Of a stretch of DNA of 64,000 nucleotides, positions 21,466-33,343 are shown one piece after another. Each line of letters opens with the position of its first letter. The stretch's first letter is position 1. Where the stretch lies: positions 1 through 64,000 of the forward strand of contig JAQTNA010000006.1 in assembly GCA_028714035.1 (NCBI GenBank), written 5' to 3'. Source of the DNA: Rhodocyclaceae bacterium (lineage in GTDB: Bacteria > Pseudomonadota > Gammaproteobacteria > Burkholderiales > Rhodocyclaceae). Under the pieces are notes generated by a model. The model searched no databases and was not told the DNA's origin. It was given only the letters and a program-made list of their open reading frames with translations. The translations under genes were made by a program, and so were the position numbers.

Positions 21466-22815
21466 CTATTTCCCTATGCAAAAACGGGAAAAAATGTCGC
21501 CCAATAAGTCATCGGCCGAATACTCACCCGTAATCGAACCCAACGCCCGGTGTGCCAACCTCAACTCCTCGGCAAATAATTCGAGATGACCGCTCAACGA
21601 CACCGCCTGCGCGGCATGCTCCCGGGCCGACTTGAGCGCAACTAGATGCCGCTCTCGTGCGAGAAAGCCGTCCTCCTGACCCACGGAAACTCCCGCGATC
21701 CGAAGAAGTTCCGCCCGGAACGTATCCATTCCTGCGCCAGTCTTGGCCGAAACCCAGACATGAACACCATCCGCCTTCGACTCCATCGCACCGGGACAAC
21801 CCGTCAAATCCGCCTTGTTGTGCACGGTCAATCTGGGCGCCGCCGTGGGCAACCGCGCCAATATGGGCTCCTCATCAATCCCGACGCCCAGGGCGGCATC
21901 AACCAGATAAACCACGAGGTCGCATTTGCCGATCTCGGTCCAGGTACGTTCGATGCCAAGGCGTTCGACCGGATCCTCCGTTTCTCGCAAACCGGCGGTA
22001 TCCACCACATGCAGCGGAACGCCCTGAACCTCCAGGTTCTGCCGCACGGCGTCCCGTGTCGTTCCGGGAACATCCGTCACAATGGATAGATCCTCGCCCG
22101 CCAGGCAATTCAGCAAACTGGATTTGCCCACATTCGGCCGCCCGACGAGTACCACATGCAAGCCGTTGCGCAATACACTGCCACGCCTTGACCGTAGGTC
22201 GAGCGCCTCCAACGTCAAACCAATATCCCCGAGCCTATCCAGTGCGCCTGCCTCAGCAAGGAAATCAACCTCCTCTTCGGGAAAGTCCAGGCAGGCCTCT
22301 ACCAACATGCGCAACTCGATGAGTTGTACTTCCAGTCCATGAACAAGCGCAGAAAACTCACCAACCAGAGAGCGCACCGCGGACCGCGCCGCCGCGACCG
22401 TAGAGGCCTCGATCAGGTCCGCAACCGCTTCAGCCTGGGCTAGATCAATCTTGTCGTTGAGAAAAGCGCGCTTGGTGAACTCCCCCGCGTCCGCGAGACG
22501 TGCACCCAACTCAACGCATCTACGCAGCAGCAACTGCATCACGACCGGCCCACCGTGTCCTTGAAGTTCAAGGACATCCTCGCCGGTGAACGAGTGGGGC
22601 GCGGGGAAATAGAGCGCGATTCCCTGGTCAATCGGCGACCGGTCCCGCGCCAAAAAGCCGCAAAAGCAAGCGGTCCGAGGGAGGGGCACGCGCCCGAGAA
22701 GGGGGATGAACCAGGCGTGAAGATCACGGCCTGAAACGCGGACTACCCCAATGCCACCGCGCCCAGGTGCGGTGGCAATGGCGGCAATGGGCTCAGTGAC
22801 CGGTTCCCGATCCAC
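21466..22815 (-). CDS. mnmE: tRNA modification GTPase MnmE (TrmE)
   Basis: A 449-residue GTPase partner of MnmG. The folate-binding N-terminal domain ([20 protein letters not shown]), the helical domain, the inserted G domain ([27 protein letters not shown]) and the C-terminal FCIGK with its catalytic Cys are complete. GTG at 22815 matches the family's usual length and overlaps yidC by 23 nt. A TTG at 22851 would add 12 residues and has no better ribosome site. Confidence 0.96.
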   Translation of the reverse strand: MDREPVTEPIAAIATAPGRGGIGVVRVSGRDLHAWFIPLLGRVPLPRTACFCGFLARDRSPIDQGIALYFPAPHSFTGEDVLELQGHGGPVVMQLLLRRCVELGARLADAGEFTKRAFLNDKIDLAQAEAVADLIEASTVAAARSAVRSLVGEFSALVHGLEVQLIELRMLVEACLDFPEEEVDFLAEAGALDRLGDIGLTLEALDLRSRRGSVLRNGLHVVLVGRPNVGKSSLLNCLAGEDLSIVTDVPGTTRDAVRQNLEVQGVPLHVVDTAGLRETEDPVERLGIERTWTEIGKCDLVVYLVDAALGVGIDEEPILARLPTAAPRLTVHNKADLTGCPGAMESKADGVHVWVSAKTGAGMDTFRAELLRIAGVSVGQEDGFLARERHLVALKSAREHAAQAVSLSGHLELFAEELRLAHRALGSITGEYSADDLLGDIFSRFCIGK

Positions 22816-24448
22816 TTTCGGCGAGACGGGTGATATGCCATTGCTGAGCAATGGACAACAGATTATTCACCACCCAGTAAAGCACGAGGCCCGACGGGAA
22901 GAACAGGAACATGCCGGTAAACACGATAGGCATGATGAGCATGACCTTCGCCTGCACGGGGTCCGGCGGAGTGGGATTAAGCTTGGTCTGAACCAACATG
23001 CTTACACCCATGATCAGAGGCAGCACGTAGAACGGATCCTTTGCGGACAGATCGTGAATCCAGAAAACCCAGGGCGCATGGCGCATTTCAACCGCGCCAA
23101 GCAACACGGAGTAGAGCGCAATGAACACCGGAATCTGCACCAAAATCGGAAGGCAGCCACCCAGCGGGTTGATCTTCTCCTTCTTGTACAACTCCATCAT
23201 TTCCTGATTCAGGCGTGCCTTGTCATGCCCGAACTGCTCCTTCAACTTCTGCATCTTTGGCGTCACGACCTTCATGCGCGCCATGGACTTGTAGCTCGCC
23301 GCAGAAAGAGGGAAAAACACCAGCTTGATGAGAACCGTGAGGCCGATGATGGCCCAGCCCCAATTTCCGACCAGGCTCTCTACCACTTGCAGAACCCAGA
23401 ACAGCGGTAGAGCGATGACCGTCAGCCAACCGTAGTTCGCCACGAGATCCAGTCCCGGAGCGAGTGTCTTGAGCTTGTTCTGATCCTGCGGCCCCACATA
23501 AAGCTGCATCGTCACGTTGCCACTGGCACCGGACGCCACGCTGCCCGCCGGGACCACCGTACCCACCGCATAAAGTTTTTCCGAAACCTTGCGCGCAAAG
23601 TACTCCCGGTCCACCCCCGGCTTCGGCAACCAGGCCGCCACAAAGTAATGCTGAACCATGGCAACCCAGCCATCAAGCGCCTTGTGCGGGAACTTCGCGC
23701 TACCCTTGTCAATCGCGGAAAACTCTATGTTTTCGTACTTTTCCGCTTCCGTATATACCGCCGGACCGGTGAATGAACGGCTGCCGCCAAACCCGGCTTC
23801 CTCCTCGGAGGAAGCACCGTCTCTAAGGAACTGGAAATAGCCGAATGGCGCGATGGCCGCAGGGCCACCATTCTGAATGGCATACGAAACGTCCACCAGG
23901 TAACTGCCCCGATGGAAGGTGAACACCTTCTCCACCACCACGCCATCGGTGGCCGGCGCCTTAAGACGAATCTGAAGCTCACCCTTGCCTTCGGCCAGGG
24001 ACACGTCACCGCCCGGCAACTGGAACAGGGTCTTGTGGTTCGGCAAACCGGTTCCAATGAGCCCCGACTGTGCCACGTAGTCATGCGGACCGGCAGCATC
24101 CAGCAAGACAAAATTATCGCTGGAATTGCCGGCCGCCTTATGCTTCATGAACTCGACGCGTACCAGATTTCCGCCTTCAGCAGAAATATCCGCCTTCAGC
24201 ACATCCGTCGTCACGGTCATACGCGGCGCTGCAACGGCAGTCGTGTTGCCCGGAACCGCTGCAACGCCGGGAACGGCACCGCTGCCACCAGGCGACGCAA
24301 GCGTTGGAATCTCGGCCTTGCCGGGAACCCCGTTTGCCACCGCAACCGACTGCGGCCCCGCCCCCTGCTGATGTTTCTGCCACCCCTGCCACACCATCAT
24401 CAGGGAGACGCTGAACACCACCGCCAAAATCAACCGTTGTGTATCCAT
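22793..24448 (-). CDS. yidC: Membrane protein insertase YidC
   Basis: A 551-residue Gram-negative-type YidC. It has the first membrane helix (about 5-20), a large periplasmic beta-super-sandwich domain (about 60-330) and five C-terminal helices with the conserved [37 protein letters not shown] and [14 protein letters not shown]. It inserts Fo subunits a and c among others, which suits its position upstream of the atp operon. The region after helix 1 is rich in Gly/Ala/Pro, a normal linker. Confidence 0.97.
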   Translation of the reverse strand: MDTQRLILAVVFSVSLMMVWQGWQKHQQGAGPQSVAVANGVPGKAEIPTLASPGGSGAVPGVAAVPGNTTAVAAPRMTVTTDVLKADISAEGGNLVRVEFMKHKAAGNSSDNFVLLDAAGPHDYVAQSGLIGTGLPNHKTLFQLPGGDVSLAEGKGELQIRLKAPATDGVVVEKVFTFHRGSYLVDVSYAIQNGGPAAIAPFGYFQFLRDGASSEEEAGFGGSRSFTGPAVYTEAEKYENIEFSAIDKGSAKFPHKALDGWVAMVQHYFVAAWLPKPGVDREYFARKVSEKLYAVGTVVPAGSVASGASGNVTMQLYVGPQDQNKLKTLAPGLDLVANYGWLTVIALPLFWVLQVVESLVGNWGWAIIGLTVLIKLVFFPLSAASYKSMARMKVVTPKMQKLKEQFGHDKARLNQEMMELYKKEKINPLGGCLPILVQIPVFIALYSVLLGAVEMRHAPWVFWIHDLSAKDPFYVLPLIMGVSMLVQTKLNPTPPDPVQAKVMLIMPIVFTGMFLFFPSGLVLYWVVNNLLSIAQQWHITRLAESGSGTGH

Positions 24449-24570
24449 ATTGCCTTTCCACGCCAGCGCATCCGCCGGCAGCGCATTCCACGCCCAACAT
24501 CACCCACTATTGCAGCTTCAAGCCGCCGTGGGGAACCTGACCCCGCCGACTCTTTCAATCAGAGCCTGCT

Positions 24571-24780
24571 TCAAGGCACGGGATCGAAACCACCCGCGCT
24601 CCACGGGTGACAGCGCCCAAGCCTCCTTATCGCCAGCCAGAAGCCCCTCAGGGCTCCATGTCGTTCAATTGCTTCCACCGCATACTCGGAACAGCAGGGA
24701 TGGAAACGACAATTACTGCCGAGCAAGGGACTGATCGCATAACGATAGCCCTTCACCAGCGCCAATAACAGCGCCTTCAT
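24571..24780 (-). CDS. yidD: Membrane protein insertion efficiency factor YidD
   Basis: A 69-residue protein with the family's amphipathic N-terminus and the Cys-bearing [38 protein letters not shown] core. It aids YidC-dependent insertion. Its ATG overlaps the rnpA stop (ATGA), the usual rnpA-yidD coupling. Confidence 0.95.
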   Translation of the reverse strand: MKALLLALVKGYRYAISPLLGSNCRFHPCCSEYAVEAIERHGALRGFWLAIRRLGRCHPWSAGGFDPVP

Positions 24781-25139
24781 GCCGAACGAACTCCAGCCCG
24801 CAACTTGCCAAAAAGGGCCTCGACCTCACTTCTCAGGTCGCCGCCATCGAATCGGGAAGGCTTCGCCATGACCCGCAAGACCAGGTCACAGGCTGGCAAA
24901 CTAGCTTTCGCCAGCCGGAACGCCTCCCTAACCACTCTTTTAACACGGTTGCGCTTCACCGCATGTCGCACGAACCTCTTTCCCACGACCACACCCAGCC
25001 GGGCCAGACCCAAGCTGTTGGGGCGATAGAATAACTGAAAAGGCCCGCCGCGAACGCTACGCCGAAAAGCAAAAACGGATGAAAACTCATCCGTTTTTTT
25101 CAGCCTGTAGCAAACGCCAAAACCCGCTTCGCCAACCAC
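24777..25139 (-). CDS. rnpA: Ribonuclease P protein component
   Basis: About 120 residues. It carries the RNA-binding core [21 protein letters not shown] and the N-terminal [17 protein letters not shown]. It supports tRNA 5' processing by the P RNA. No ATG precedes the core; GTG at 25139 has AAGGAG 10 nt ahead and gives the standard length. A TTG four codons upstream is too close to the ribosome site. A much longer open reading upstream crosses rpmH in another frame and is not real. Confidence 0.9.
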   Translation of the reverse strand: MVGEAGFGVCYRLKKTDEFSSVFAFRRSVRGGPFQLFYRPNSLGLARLGVVVGKRFVRHAVKRNRVKRVVREAFRLAKASLPACDLVLRVMAKPSRFDGGDLRSEVEALFGKLRAGVRSA

Positions 25140-25288
25140 AGGCCTCAAGCTCCTTCTTGTGCTCCCAGCGGGAAATTTCCCGCCGTGCCAAATCGTTTCA
25201 GACTCGCCCGAACGCCATGGCGGCCGAACACTCGGCTGACCACATGATTCTTCGCGCGGCGTCGGTTCCGAATCCGACCCAATAACAC

Positions 25289-25423
25289 TCAGACGCCGAG
25301 ACGCACCCGGCCTTTGGCGCGACGAGCCCGAATTACCGCACGACCACCACGGGTGCGCATCCGAACCAGGAAACCGTGAGTGCGCTTCCGACGAACGACG
25401 GAGGGTTGATAAGTACGTTTCAT
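25289..25423 (-). CDS. rpmH: 50S ribosomal protein L34
   Basis: A 44-residue, highly basic protein, [18 protein letters not shown] at the start and [12 protein letters not shown] at the end, the invariant L34 pattern. It lies first in the rpmH-rnpA-yidD-yidC cluster and is divergent from dnaA. A consensus promoter lies 33 nt upstream. Confidence 0.97.
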   Translation of the reverse strand: MKRTYQPSVVRRKRTHGFLVRMRTRGGRAVIRARRAKGRVRLGV

Positions 25424-25455
25424 GATTATCTGCCAGTTGTTTGGAAAAACGCGCA

Positions 25456-25484
25456 ATTACAACCGGTTGCCGAGATTTTGTCAA
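25456..25484 (-). promoter_or_regulatory. Sigma-70 promoter of the rpmH cluster
   Basis: Minus strand: -35 TTGACA (25479-25484), 17-bp spacer, -10 TGTAAT (25456-25461). The perfect -35 box and ideal spacing point to a strong promoter for rpmH. Confidence 0.78.
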
Positions 25485-25504
25485 GCCTTCTTTTCCTGAA
25501 CCCC

Positions 25505-25513
25505 TGTGGATAA
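25505..25513 (-). promoter_or_regulatory. DnaA box upstream of dnaA
   Basis: TGTGGATAA on the plus strand is TTATCCACA on the minus strand, the perfect DnaA consensus. It is 90 nt before the dnaA start and next to the rpmH promoter, and may serve DnaA autoregulation. Confidence 0.75.
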
Positions 25514-25602
25514 CTTTTCCAGGACCGGTTAAAATTCGCTCTCGCGCAAGCAACACAGCCTTTGCCGAGACCCGCTTTCCCATCCCCAAACACGGCAACC
25601 CA

Positions 25603-27003
25603 ATGAACGACTTCTGGTCCACCTGCCTCGCCCGTCTCCAGGGGGAACTGCCCGCGCAACAGTTCAACACCTGGATCAAGAATCTGACGTGCGAACACGG
25701 CCCGGACGACGACCCCGCACCCCGCGTGGTCGTACCCAACCGCTTCATACTCCAGTGGGTTCGCGAGCGCTACCTGCAAAAATTCCAGGAATATGCCAAA
25801 GAATACTACGGCAAGCCGGTAAACCTGACTCTGGGCTTGCTCGAGGCACCCAAGAGCGCCGCGGCGCCGGCTGCCGGCATCCAGAAAACGCCGCCTCCGG
25901 TTGCCGCGGCGCCTGCCGCGCCGGCTTCCAACACGCCGACCCCTCGTTCCGCTGCCGCTGTCCTTCCGCCTTCCGCTTACGAAAAGACGCGCCTCAATCC
26001 GGATTTTACTTTCGACACGCTCGTCACCGGGCGTGCCAACGATCTGGCACGCGCCGCCGCTTTCCAGGTTGCCACAAACCCGGGAACGTCCTACAACCCG
26101 CTTTTCGTTTATGGCGGCGTCGGACTGGGCAAGACGCACCTCATTCACGCCCTGGGAAACGCGGTCTTCCGTCATAACCCGGACATGGTCATCCGTTATG
26201 TCCACGCCGAGGATTATTACGCCGACGTGGTTCGGGCCTTCCAGCAGAAGTCCTTCGACGTTTTCAAACGCTACTACCGGTCCCTGGATCTGCTCCTCAT
26301 AGACGACATACAGTTCTTCAACAACAAGAACCGCACCCAGGAAGAATTCTTCCATGCCTTCAATGCCCTGACCGAGGCGAAGAAGCAGATCATCATCACC
26401 TGCGACACCTATCCCAAGGATGTCACCGGACTGGAAGATCGCCTCATTTCCCGCTTCGATTGGGGCCTCACGGTGCAGATCGAGCCCCCGGAACTGGAAA
26501 TGCGGGTGGCCATCCTGAAGAACAAGGCCGAAGCGGACGCCATACATCTCAACGACGACGTGGCTTTCCTTATCGCCAAGAACCTCCGCTCCAACGTGCG
26601 CGAACTCGAAGGTGCCCTGAAAAAGGTTCTGGCCTTTGCCCGCTTCCATAACCGGGAGATCACCCTGGATCTGGCCAAGGAGGCCCTGAAGGACCTCCTG
26701 GGTGCCCACAATCGTCAATTGACCCTGGAACACATCCAGAAGACCGTCGCCGACTATTACAAGATCAAGGTCGCTGACATGCACTCAAAAAAACGCACGC
26801 GCGCCATCGCCCGTCCGCGGCAGATCGCCATGTGGCTGGCCAAGGAGCTGACGCCCTTCAGTTATCCCGCCATCGGCGATGCCTTCGGCAATCGCGACCA
26901 CACCACGGTCCTGCATGCCTGTCGAACCGTGGCCGATCTTCGACTTCAGGATGCTCAGCTCAACCACGACCTCCATGTACTGACCCAGGTTCTTCGCGGC
27001 TGA
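25603..27003 (+). CDS. dnaA: Chromosomal replication initiator DnaA
   Basis: A 466-residue AAA+ initiator. Domain I (about 1-80, [24 protein letters not shown]), a Pro/Ala-rich domain II linker (about 85-130), the AAA+ domain III with Walker [11 protein letters not shown] and Walker [11 protein letters not shown], and a C-terminal DNA-binding domain IV with [14 protein letters not shown] and [16 protein letters not shown] are seen. ATG at 25603 gives the standard N-terminus; a longer in-frame reading runs back into the promoter region. Confidence 0.98.
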   Translation: MNDFWSTCLARLQGELPAQQFNTWIKNLTCEHGPDDDPAPRVVVPNRFILQWVRERYLQKFQEYAKEYYGKPVNLTLGLLEAPKSAAAPAAGIQKTPPPVAAAPAAPASNTPTPRSAAAVLPPSAYEKTRLNPDFTFDTLVTGRANDLARAAAFQVATNPGTSYNPLFVYGGVGLGKTHLIHALGNAVFRHNPDMVIRYVHAEDYYADVVRAFQQKSFDVFKRYYRSLDLLLIDDIQFFNNKNRTQEEFFHAFNALTEAKKQIIITCDTYPKDVTGLEDRLISRFDWGLTVQIEPPELEMRVAILKNKAEADAIHLNDDVAFLIAKNLRSNVRELEGALKKVLAFARFHNREITLDLAKEALKDLLGAHNRQLTLEHIQKTVADYYKIKVADMHSKKRTRAIARPRQIAMWLAKELTPFSYPAIGDAFGNRDHTTVLHACRTVADLRLQDAQLNHDLHVLTQVLRG

Positions 27004-27247
27004 TAGCCTCGACGTACCCAAAAATAAGCAGGATGACTACCCTTGGACAAGTCTGTGAAAAGCCTCTGCACGAATTGTGAATAACTGCCAGAAATTGCTC
27101 GACTCCAAAATTCGCCCACATTCCATACAAAGTTTTCCGGTAGCACATACACAACTTGTCTCACAACATACGCGATTGATTTAATTAGATTTATTATGGT
27201 TATCCACAGAAATCGCCTCTCTATTATGTTTACCGGAGGTTAATATA
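27004..27247. other. Putative replication origin (oriC) between dnaA and dnaN
   Basis: A 244-nt AT-rich interval in a GC-rich genome. It holds a perfect DnaA box TTATCCACA at 27200-27208, a one-mismatch box TGTGAATAA at 27076-27084 and an A/T-only tract just before the perfect box (around 27178-27198) that could be the unwinding element. GGAGGT at its end is the dnaN ribosome site. The rpmH-dnaA gap holds a further box, so the origin could be bipartite. Confidence 0.6.
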
Positions 27248-28351
27248 ATGCTCTTATTAAAAGTACCCAAGAACGACATCCTCGCCCCTCTCCAGTCCGT
27301 GAGCGGAGTCGTGGAAAAGCGCCATACCCTGCCCATACTCTCCAATGTCCTCATCGAGAAAAGGGGTGAGACGCTCACCTTCCTCGCAACGGACATCGAA
27401 CTTCAGATCACCACCCATGCCAACGGCAGCGAGGGTGGAGAAGATGTGGCCGTCACCGTCGGTGCTCGGAAATTGCAGGACATCCTGCGCGCCCTGCCGG
27501 ATGGCACGGAAGTCAGCCTGATCCTGGACGACAAGCGCATGCAGGTCCGGGGCGGAAAAAGCCGTTTCTCCCTGCAAACCCTGCCTGCCGCCGACTATCC
27601 GCGCATGGCACCGGCCAAGACCGATGCCAGCTTCACCCTGTCCCAGGGACACTTCAAGGCGCTCCTCGGCCTCGTCCAGTATTCCATGGCGCAACAGGAC
27701 ATCCGGTACTACCTCAACGGCCTGTTGCTGGTGGTCATGGGACGCGAACTGCGTGCCGTCGCGACCGACGGCCACCGCCTGGCCTTCGGCTCCACCGAGT
27801 TGCAACAGGACATGCCCCATAGCGAGGTCATCCTGCCGCGCAAGACCGTCATCGAGTTGTCACGCCTTCTTGCAGACAGCGATGAGCCTCTGGAGGTCGT
27901 GCTTGCCGGTAACCAGGCCGTGTTCCGTTTCGGCAACATCGAACTGGTTACCAAGCTCATAGACGGCAAATTTCCAGACTACGAACGCGTCATTCCCAAG
28001 GGCCACGACAAGACCATCACCCTGGGCCGTGTCGCCTTCCTGCAGGCCCTTCAGCGTGCCGCGATTCTGACAAGCGAAAAACATCGGGGCGTGCGCGTGG
28101 TACTCTCGGCCGGTAGCCTGAAGATCATCAGCAACAATGCCGAGCAGGAAGAGGCCCAGGACGAACTGGAAGTGCCTTACCAGGGGGATGCCCTGGATAT
28201 CGGTTTCAATGTCGGTTACCTGGTGGATGTGCTGAATAACGTGTCGTCCGACGACATCGAATGCCACCTCCATGATTCAAACAGCAGTGCACTCATCACC
28301 GTACCGGGCAATGCCACGTTCAGGTATGTGGTCATGCCCATGCGTATTTAA
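27248..28351 (+). CDS. dnaN: DNA polymerase III sliding clamp (beta)
   Basis: A 367-residue clamp with three repeated domains. The N-terminus (LLLKVPKNDILAPLQSVSGVVEKRHTLPILSNVLI), ATDGHRLAF in domain two and the C-terminal YVVMPMRI that lines the peptide-binding pocket are standard. GGAGGT lies 7 nt before the ATG. Confidence 0.98.
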   Translation: MLLLKVPKNDILAPLQSVSGVVEKRHTLPILSNVLIEKRGETLTFLATDIELQITTHANGSEGGEDVAVTVGARKLQDILRALPDGTEVSLILDDKRMQVRGGKSRFSLQTLPAADYPRMAPAKTDASFTLSQGHFKALLGLVQYSMAQQDIRYYLNGLLLVVMGRELRAVATDGHRLAFGSTELQQDMPHSEVILPRKTVIELSRLLADSDEPLEVVLAGNQAVFRFGNIELVTKLIDGKFPDYERVIPKGHDKTITLGRVAFLQALQRAAILTSEKHRGVRVVLSAGSLKIISNNAEQEEAQDELEVPYQGDALDIGFNVGYLVDVLNNVSSDDIECHLHDSNSSALITVPGNATFRYVVMPMRI

Positions 28352-28365
28352 GGGTGGGTAAGCGG

Positions 28366-28401
28366 ATCGTGGCAGCGGCCCATGGGGCCAGTCGCCACGA
28401 T
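28366..28401. repeat. Inverted repeat between dnaN and gyrB
   Basis: ATCGTGGC (28366-28373) and GCCACGAT (28394-28401) form an 8-bp stem, and the loop contains a second pairing segment (GGCCC-at-GGGGCC). It lies in the 114-nt dnaN-gyrB leader and lacks a clear T run. It may attenuate transcription or regulate gyrB. Confidence 0.45.
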
Positions 28402-28408
28402 TTCTTGA

Positions 28409-30937
<2,529 letters not shown>

Positions 30938-31088
30938 TATTTGTAGGATCCCATCAGGTTCTGGATATTTCCCAAATGTCTGGATTTCGTGGGAATTCTA
31001 AATAGGCCCTTCAGCTCCACTCCGGCCCTCCACTCCTTACCAAGCAAGGGCAGGAAAGGATCGCTTGTGGAGATTCCGGCGGGCTTTT

Positions 31089-31499
31089 TTAGACAGCAAA
31101 CGCATCCATGGGCACGTGAAAGCGTTTCGCCAAGGACTTCACCTGCCGCAGATTCAACGCCCGCTTCCCGGCGATAATTTCCGAGATCACCGATTGCGTG
31201 CCGACTTCGGGCAAATCCGCCTGCCGGAGGCCATGTTCCGTCATCAGGTAAGCCAGCAAAGAGCCGGGCGTAGCGGCGTCCGGCCACGGATGCGCCTTGT
31301 CCTCATACTCCCGGATGCGATCTGCCACCACGGACACTAGCCCGAAGATGGGGTGCGCATCATCGCTCCCGAAGCGTTCAAAGGCTTCGTCCACAAAGGC
31401 CAGCAGTTCAGCGTAATGAGCCTCGTCGCGGATGGGCGCGGCCAAGCCCAATGCCGCATTGATCGCCGCCCAGGGCTCCAACAGTTCAATCACGCTCAT
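31089..31499 (-). CDS. HigA-type antitoxin (XRE-family HTH)
   Basis: A 136-residue protein. The C-terminal half is an HTH (LLAYLMTEHGLRQADLPEVGTQSVISEIIAGKRALNLRQVKSLAKRF), as in the HigA group that follows its toxin. The N-terminal half (about 1-75) is acidic and probably blocks the toxin. MSVIELLEPW is chosen because it overlaps the toxin stop by 4 nt. It probably binds the palindrome at 31788-31810. Confidence 0.85.
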   Translation of the reverse strand: MSVIELLEPWAAINAALGLAAPIRDEAHYAELLAFVDEAFERFGSDDAHPIFGLVSVVADRIREYEDKAHPWPDAATPGSLLAYLMTEHGLRQADLPEVGTQSVISEIIAGKRALNLRQVKSLAKRFHVPMDAFAV

Positions 31500-31780
31500 T
31501 TCCAGTCTCCTTTGTCGTAGTCCGCATGGGTCAGGACAGACTTGACCCACACAAGCTGCGGCGCAAACGCGATGGCCGCCACCAGGCGGTACTTGTTGCC
31601 GCCAATATTGAACACGAAGCGCTCCCCCACTTTATCCACGCCGCGAAACGTGGCGCGTAGCTCGGCGAAGTTCTCGTAACGCCCCTTCTCGATCAGTTGC
31701 CGAAAAGCCTGAAGAGGGGCTTCCGCATCGGCCTGCAAGGCGGAGAAATCGCGTAGGGCTTTGTTCGAGATCAGCTTCAT
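31496..31780 (-). CDS. HigB-type mRNA interferase toxin
   Basis: A 94-residue RelE-fold toxin of the HigB family that cleaves mRNA on the ribosome. ISNKALRDFSAL near the start, the RATFRGVDKVGERFVFNIGGNKYRLVAAIAF core and the C-terminal VWVKSVLTHADYDKGDW are typical. The toxin gene comes first, the inverted order normal for higBA. MKLISNKAL at 31780 lies directly after an operator-like palindrome. Confidence 0.87.
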   Translation of the reverse strand: MKLISNKALRDFSALQADAEAPLQAFRQLIEKGRYENFAELRATFRGVDKVGERFVFNIGGNKYRLVAAIAFAPQLVWVKSVLTHADYDKGDWK

Positions 31781-31787
31781 ACGGGTA

Positions 31788-31810
31788 ATATATTGCATTG
31801 TGCGATATAT
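31788..31810. promoter_or_regulatory. Probable operator of the higBA-type module
   Basis: ATATATTGCA (31788-31797) and TGCGATATAT (31801-31810) are inverted repeats with one mismatch and a 3-bp gap. The site ends 8 nt before the toxin ATG on the minus strand, a typical place for antitoxin autorepression. Confidence 0.7.
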
Positions 31811-31955
31811 AGCAACGTGCGATTCTGGCACGCCAACCGATTGGCGGCAGGCTCAACCGTGCCGTAATGGTGGGACCCTACAGATATTGCTGTCCCCGGC
31901 AGAAACTGACAAAGGCACGACAGGGGGCCGGCAAGCCGGCCATCCTTCAAGCGCC

Positions 31956-33335
31956 TCAGGCGTCGGGTCCGACTTTTTCTGCTTGCTCCGCCTTGAGCTT
32001 GCGCCAGAGGGAGGCGCGGTTGATACCCAGGATCTTGGCGGCGGCGGTCTGGTTGCCGCCAACCTCCTCGAGCACCCGGCGGATGTATTCCTTGCCCTGT
32101 TCCTCCAGCGTGGGCAGTTGCCCATCCACCTTGCGCACGGAAAGCACCGCTCGGTCCTGCAGGTGGTCCGGCAGGTGCGCAAGCTCGATGCTGTCGCCTT
32201 GGGCCAGGGCCGTGCCGCGTTCCACCAGGTTCACCAGTTCCCGCACATTGCCCGGAAAGGCGTAGTCCGTGAGGGCCGCCAGAGCCTCGTCCGAGATGCG
32301 CACCACAGTCTTCTTCATCTGGGCCGAGAACTTGATGAGGAAGTGGCGCGCCAGAAGGGGTACGTCCCCCTTCCGTTCGCGTAGCGGCGGAATGTTCAGG
32401 TTCACCACGTTCAGGCGGAAATAGAGGTCTTCCCGGAACATTCCGCTCTTCACCGACTGGGCCACGTCCCGGTTGGTGGCGGCCACCACCCGTATGTCGC
32501 ACTTCACCGGGCGCGTTCCACCCAGGCGCAGCACCTCTCGTTCCTGGAGCACGCGCAGCATCTTCACCTGCATCGAAGGCGCCATTTCGGTGACCTCGTC
32601 CAGGAACAGGGTGCCGCCGGAACTGGCCTCCACCAGGCCGCGCTTCAAGGCCATGGCCCCGGTGAAAGCGCCCTTCTCGTGGCCGAAGAGTTCATTGGCC
32701 AGCAACTGCTCGTTGAAGGCGCCGCAGTTCACCGCCGTATAGGGACCGTCGCGACGGCCGCTGTGCCGGTGCACGTACCGGGCAAACAGTTCCTTGCCCG
32801 TTCCGCTCTCGCCCGTGATGAGCACGTTGCAGTCGGTGGGTGCGATCTGCTGCGCCACGTCCAGGAGCCTCTGCATGGCCGGATCCTGGGTAATGATGCG
32901 ATCAGACCCCCGGTAACCCTCCACCTCCTGGCGCAACTCCGCGTTCTCCCGCTTCAAGCGCACCTTTTCCAGGGCTTCCGTCACCACCTTGCGTACTTCG
33001 CCCAGGCGGAACGGCTTCGCTATGTAGTAGAACGCGCCTTCCTTCATGGCCTGCACGGCGGATTCCGCCGTGGCGTGTCCGGTGATGACGATCACTTCCG
33101 CCTGCGGCTGACGCTCGCGGGACTTCCGCAGCACGTCCATGCCGTCCACCTTCTCCATGCGCAGATCGGTCAGCACGAGATCGAAGGTCTGCTCCTCCAG
33201 CAGGGCCAGCGCCCTGGCGCCGCTTCCCACGGCCGCGACCCGGTAGCCTTCCCGTTCCATGACATGCTGGAGATTGCCGAGGGCGATTTCCTCGTCGTCT
33301 ACGATCAGGATGCGTGCGTCCAATGTTGTCTCCAA
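31956..33335 (-). CDS. NtrC-family sigma-54-dependent response regulator
   Basis: A 459-residue activator. The receiver domain has DDEE near residues 13-16, phospho-acceptor D57 and K107. The AAA+ domain has Walker A GESGTGKE (175-182) and the sigma-54 contact loop GAFTGA (222-227) intact. A FIS-type HTH lies at the C-terminus (about 425-450, NQTAAAKILGINRASLWRKL). It follows the kinase gene by 8 nt. Two sigma-54 promoters and a shared palindrome within 4 kb are its likely targets. The closest functional classes by layout are AtoC/ZraR/HydG-like regulators. Confidence 0.94.
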   Translation of the reverse strand: METTLDARILIVDDEEIALGNLQHVMEREGYRVAAVGSGARALALLEEQTFDLVLTDLRMEKVDGMDVLRKSRERQPQAEVIVITGHATAESAVQAMKEGAFYYIAKPFRLGEVRKVVTEALEKVRLKRENAELRQEVEGYRGSDRIITQDPAMQRLLDVAQQIAPTDCNVLITGESGTGKELFARYVHRHSGRRDGPYTAVNCGAFNEQLLANELFGHEKGAFTGAMALKRGLVEASSGGTLFLDEVTEMAPSMQVKMLRVLQEREVLRLGGTRPVKCDIRVVAATNRDVAQSVKSGMFREDLYFRLNVVNLNIPPLRERKGDVPLLARHFLIKFSAQMKKTVVRISDEALAALTDYAFPGNVRELVNLVERGTALAQGDSIELAHLPDHLQDRAVLSVRKVDGQLPTLEEQGKEYIRRVLEEVGGNQTAAAKILGINRASLWRKLKAEQAEKVGPDA

Positions 33336-33343
33336 TTCATTCT

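Noticed and set aside
22816-22851. TTG at 22851 as the mnmE start
   Set aside because: It has no ribosome site and adds 12 residues not seen in the family; the GTG at 22815 gives the normal N-terminus.
24777-25748. A 323-residue protein extending rnpA upstream
   Set aside because: It would run through rpmH and into dnaA in other frames; the RnpA core begins near 25139 with a proper ribosome site.
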